From: Heliopora coerulea
Lineage: Eukaryota > Cnidaria > Anthozoa > Scleralcyonacea > Helioporidae
Direction: 5' to 3'
Length of the DNA stretch: 64,000 nt
NCBI GenBank assembly: GCA_030142905.1
Contig: JASJOG010000020.1
Span: 2,161,001-2,225,000 of the forward strand
This document shows, piece after piece, positions 59,853 through 64,000 of the stretch. Under the pieces are notes generated by a model, which was not told the DNA's origin, did no database searches, and was given only the letters and a program-made list of their open reading frames with translations. The first letter of the stretch is position 1. Every line of letters begins with the position of its first letter. Made by a program: the position numbers and the translations under genes.

Positions 59853-60150
59853 CGTCCCAATTCTTGTCATTGTATCCACCAAAGATACAATCTTCTACTT
59901 GCACCAAAGTCACAGTTGGTCCCTTGTTGTCGCAATGTTTGCGAAAGTCTCTTCCTCTGCGGCCATCCCTTGAAGCTCCGTAACAAAGACGCCATTTAAA
60001 GTCCTCGGGCAGCCCTTCCTCCAGCTGTTGAACATAATGACTTTTGTCTTTGAGAATGATTGAAGATGTTGAAAGACCACTTGAAAAATATCTTATCGTA
60101 CTTATCTCATGTACCACTGATAAGCTTACAAATGCAGCAGAATTCCCCAT
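59853..60150 (-). CDS. TLDc-domain exon, partial
   Basis: On the minus strand an open frame from an ATG at 60150 gives SSIILKDKSHYVQQL, WRLCYGASRDG, CDNKGPTVTLV and CIFGGYNDKNWDG. These blocks match the first half of the TLDc domain, found in TLDc-only proteins of invertebrates and in OXR1/NCOA7 relatives. A splice donor (gacg/gtatgg) would end the exon at 59853. The true 5' edge may be an acceptor near 60085-60095 instead of the ATG. I found no neighbouring exon on either side: the next minus-strand features are the 252-bp repeats and RT debris. It may belong to a gene with long introns or be an orphaned exon copy. Confidence 0.55.
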
Positions 60151-61120
60151 TTATTTAAACAACTACGCGAAAACGTGGTAGTGAACTGGATGTCCAGGGC
60201 CAAAGTAGTCTACCTGACATCACAATCCACACTAGTATTATTTGCCAGAACTGTGCCCAATATCAGATCATCAGGGGCCAAGGAGCGTTTTTTAAAGGGA
60301 AAGGGTAAAAATAACAGGAAAATAACGGTGTCGGAATTTAATAAGTTGTTACGTCACTTAATGTCGACATGAAATTTGTCATACAACAGTTTGTCATACA
60401 AACGTCTGTTATATATACAGTTTGCGTCACATGACAGTTAACAATTTATAATTCGCTTTAGGTTTACTGTTTGAACATTTAATTAAGGATTTTTAAGAAG
60501 CTGCGAACTTCAGTCCTGGGCATTTGCGTTCATCAATTTAACCGTTTAACCCCTAACGGCGCCTATATGCGCTTAATGTGTGCAGATTGCATTCATGGCA
60601 AAAATTTAAATAGACTTTCAAAAGTACTTTGAATCTATTGAAGAATCTATAATTTCTTTTGAAAAATTCAGGATGAAAGGGTTGATAACCACTTAGTTAA
60701 CTTCCGAGTGATTGTAATTATAAACAGGCGTTTAAGTAGAAGTTTTTAAAGGGAGTTTCCGAAAAACATGAGATGTGCTGCTAGCTCAGAATATATGTTT
60801 GAAAAGTAATTGAACTCTACCTGCTCTCCCACTGCTGTTCAGCTTTCCAGAACCAATCAAAAAAATAGACAAGAGTTGATTGCTTGAAATCTATCAATAA
60901 GCAAGAGTAAAAGGTAAACAAACTTGGTCGGATATTCCATTTTGAGAACCAACCAAAAACGTTTCTATTTATAACTGCTTGCAGTTACATTTTTCGGAAA
61001 GTAATTGATTACCAATACAAGTAACTTTTTCAACAGTTACAAACTTCTATTTGAGTTACTTTTTTGTTTTACGTCTGAGCTATGAAGTCATTGATTGAAT
61101 TAACTGACCTATGAGCAATC

Positions 61121-61190
61121 ACTAGACGAGTAAAGTCGTCTGGCGTTGACCAGAGTTAAATAATAGAAGACTGATCATGCCGGTAAAAAA
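61121..61190 (+). repeat. Dispersed short element, copy 3
   Basis: It contains gtcgtctggcgttgaccaga followed by gttaaa, matching the copies at 9086-9207 and 19737-19832. Confidence 0.5.
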
Positions 61191-62230
61191 TTAAAATCGA
61201 AAAAATAAACCAGAAAAATAGTCATCTGGGAATTCGGTATTCAAGAAAACCTAAGAATATATACAAAATATTATCACGATAACTGTGTCTGTTCTTACGT
61301 TTTCTTGCATATCAGATTCCAAGATGAAATTTTTCCGATTATTTTTCTATTTATTTTCTTAAATTGTCCTTTAGTTTTTTTTTATGTTTAATTTAGTACT
61401 TACATTCACATTACTCTCACAGAAAGTAATTTATAATCCACGTAAGAAAGAGCCTAAAAAGTAACCAATACGAACAAATTATCAGATTGCATTTTTTCAG
61501 TAATCCGGTAATTTGTACCTAATTTTGTAATTAGAAAGTTACTTCGAAGAAAATGACGGATTACAGTTACCGTTGAAAGGGAAAAAGTAACGATTTCAGG
61601 TAATCAGTTTCTAGTAGAGAATACATTACAACACTGTGTGAACCTATGCTAAATATGTTTCATTCATATGCTTCAATCATGTGTACCAATAAAGTGTACC
61701 AGTCATCTATTTTAAATCTGTTCTATTGCATTGCCTTGGACCACCCTGTCCTTTACTGCGCTTTACTTCTCTTCATTACGTTGTATTGTATTTTATTGTT
61801 CAATTTTGCACACTGTTCTGTTATTGTGTACCACGTGAGATGCAATTCATGTCATCTTAACTCTGAGCCATGCTTCAATATTTCTGTAATATCAAAAAAT
61901 GAAGTTCTACGTAGGCAGTTCTTAACGAAGTAGAAAAAGTCTAAAAGCCGCACTCTGCAAAAAACCAGAGAACAAGGAACTGGCGTTTCAAATTGAGCAT
62001 TTTGTTCTCCCATTTTTGGTAAAATATTAACTTTAGACTTTTTATACTCTCTGCTGTAATATCGTTACTGGGACGCAACAGGAAATTTCGAAAGGCAGGG
62101 ATCGGAAAGTAGTATCACGGTGGTGTCAGGTCGATTTTGATCATTTCGAGTAAAGTAAGTCAACGTGGCCTTAGAAAATGAGACGAAAAAGCTGTCACTA
62201 ACTTGGCACAGGTAAGATCTCCCTGAAAAA

Positions 62231-62276
62231 GGGGGTCGCGATCCCTCCACCCGCACCCTCTCTAGTTGCGCCCCTG
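62231..62276 (-). repeat. G-rich dispersed repeat end, inverse copy
   Basis: The reverse complement begins caggggcgcaactag and ends gcgaccccc, like 8054-8107. Confidence 0.5.
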
Positions 62277-63614
62277 CGTTACAGCATGGATGGTGTAGCA
62301 CGTCAAGAAATCACAGCATGCTATGTCCATGTTGACTTCATTGTGAAAGTGTTTTTACGTTAACTCTTTAGGTCCCGCATTTTTCTTAACAAATGTTAAA
62401 TTATTCAATCTATTTTATATTCTTTTGAAAATTTATTGAATTCTATTTATGAACCTAACTTGCATGATCAAATTGTACAGATACGTACGATTGGGTACTA
62501 AAGGGTTAAAGTTATATTGTAATACGGAGAGCTTCGTGTGTAAAACAGTATAGTTGAATTGAATATCACAATGCATAAAGCAATTTTTTTTGTTTGGGAT
62601 TAATTCCGCTCGTCCAATAACAAGAAGCTCCGTATTAAATTCAGCACTCGGCATCGCTTCGTTCCGTCTTCCATATCTTATTCCTGATTACTTCATTCCT
62701 GATTACTTCAGAGAATTTCAGCCCGGGTTTGCGAAGAAATTTGCTAAAATTATCTTGCAATAAAATTACGAAAAATTGTGAATGACTTTGAAATAAAGTT
62801 GAAAAATATCTTAACTGCTTCCGCATCTTGTTGTTTTCTCAAAACTTAGGTTTTCAAAATGTCGATGTCAGTATTGGTATTTGTTTTATCCAGTAATATT
62901 CATAGAAAGCACATAGCATAACTGAAACAACAACTAGAGAAGCTTCGTTACTTTGAAGTCCCTTGGAACGTCTAGCGAGAATGCTGTCGTGGAACAGGCT
63001 TACGCTGTTAGAAACTTTTATTGATAACATCTGTAAATAGCTTAACGATATACAAGAAAAATTTCTTAATTCTGATTGCCTGAAAGCAGTGCAATTTCAA
63101 AATAAGTTAGTGCAGAAAAAAGGTAACACTAATTTGCACTTTGTAAATTACCTTTTATGGCATTGTAATATTGTTATTAATGGTTAATTGCGTGATTTTT
63201 CATCAGTTTTTCGAAGACCTAAAATGAGTGTTTCGCATAAAAGTCCATTATAGTTTTATCAGCTTCCTTGCAGGGGCGAGGGCATGGGTTAGGACCCTAC
63301 TCTTGTTTTACACTGGTCACGCTACTGATTCTCTGGTTTCTTGGACATTTTTACTGACTATTGCGATTTAAGATATATAAAATGTAAATAAAATGTTTCC
63401 TCGAAATGCCAAAAGGGAGCTGTTGCTCCCATTGCTCCTCCTTCTATGTTTCACTTATCGTATGCTAACAAGAGAAAACATTCTTTATCTTATGGTGATT
63501 TACTCTCAATCCCCAGATATTCAAGTGACAAAACACATGGAGGCTTCTTTAAATAAAACAAGATGAAGAAAGAAGGTATGAAAGTAAAATGTTGCATTGG
63601 CAGTGTTGAACGAA

Positions 63615-63730
63615 TAAAAAGCGATGAGGGTCGGGAACTGCCGAAACTTGGCAGAGGAAGTATTGACGTTCGATTTCGAGCAAACGCAATTCGACTCAGG
63701 GCCTTTGCTCGAAACGTCAGAACTTCCCTT
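63615..63730. repeat. Diverged fold-back element
   Basis: The left part has gacgttcgatttcgagcaaa and the right part has agggcctttgctcgaaacgt, inverse-type partners. Outer sequence gaggaagta pairs loosely with aacttccct. It carries the same hairpin core as 42771-42941. Confidence 0.6.
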
Positions 63731-64000
63731 GGAGCGGAGGTAAAAAAATTTTTTTATCCTTTCCTGCGCACTGCTGTTTTACAACAACAAATTGCGACAG
63801 TCAAACAAATGAAAGAACAAAGCAGAACAGAAAAGAGAACAAGGAACGAAAGCATCAAAAATCATGCATGAAAGGGTTAAAGTAAGCTAATCAAAACCCT
63901 ATCGTTAACCTTTAACGCCTGGGTTTTTTCTTTTGTTCATTGTTCTTTCTTTGTTTTTCTTTCGTCCATTTATTTTTCCTTTTGTTCTAGGGACATCCTA

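Larger units (their letters stand above)
60151..64000. other. Right-hand intergenic or intronic DNA
   Basis: No coding exon was recognised. Repeats found: a dispersed element copy at 61121-61190, a G-rich repeat end at 62231-62276 and a fold-back remnant at 63615-63730. It may lie within introns of the gene that owns the TLDc exon. Confidence 0.4.

Overview
This is a eukaryotic, animal-type window: AT-rich DNA with intron-split genes, GT-AG introns and many dispersed repeats. The gene set (CDC34-type E2, RPRD-type CTD-binding protein, threonyl-tRNA synthetase, NR2-type nuclear receptor, PC4/SUB1), an isolated TLDc exon and the style of the fold-back repeats suggest an anthozoan cnidarian, probably a coral. 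That assignment is inference; no species-specific marker was recognised.

Layout. Five protein-coding genes lie on the + strand and could be rebuilt exon by exon with consistent splice phases. They are UBE2R/CDC34 (190-7203, 5 exons, 239 aa), an RPRD2-like gene (9987-23072, 7 exons, about 1190 aa), cytosolic threonyl-tRNA synthetase (27650-43853, 22 exons, 712 aa, with a possible alternative first exon at 27355-27384), an NR2F/COUP-TF-like nuclear receptor (46894-53409, 3 exons, 386 aa) and SUB1/PC4 (54585-57837, 4 exons, 111 aa). The last few kilobases hold minus-strand fragments: a broken non-LTR reverse transcriptase (58156-59142), a 252-bp tandem duplication beside it, and one TLDc-domain exon (59853-60150). 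The rest, to 64000, shows no gene.

Mobile and repeated DNA. Intron 5 of the RPRD2-like gene carries a hAT-derived deletion element that still encodes the end of a transposase (14133-14857) and an apparently intact APE-endonuclease/reverse-transcriptase LINE bounded by identical 51-bp direct repeats (15101-18324). At least nine loci carry fold-back or related elements; the clearest are at 12668-12873, 24267-24460, 37706-38009, 42771-42941 and 43240-43643. Several share a core in the order CTGANGA, short hairpin, GAAAC, which resembles the hammerhead-ribozyme core. The TARS introns hold an unusual density of low-complexity DNA.

How the genes relate. UBE2R charges ubiquitin for SCF ligases. The RPRD2-like protein, SUB1 and the nuclear receptor all act in RNA polymerase II transcription, and TARS charges tRNA-Thr. 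They are unrelated housekeeping or regulatory genes that share a strand, not an operon. The points most worth following are the second TARS first exon with an open, basic, acid-free upstream frame, the hammerhead-like fold-back family, and the intact LINE with unusual flanks.
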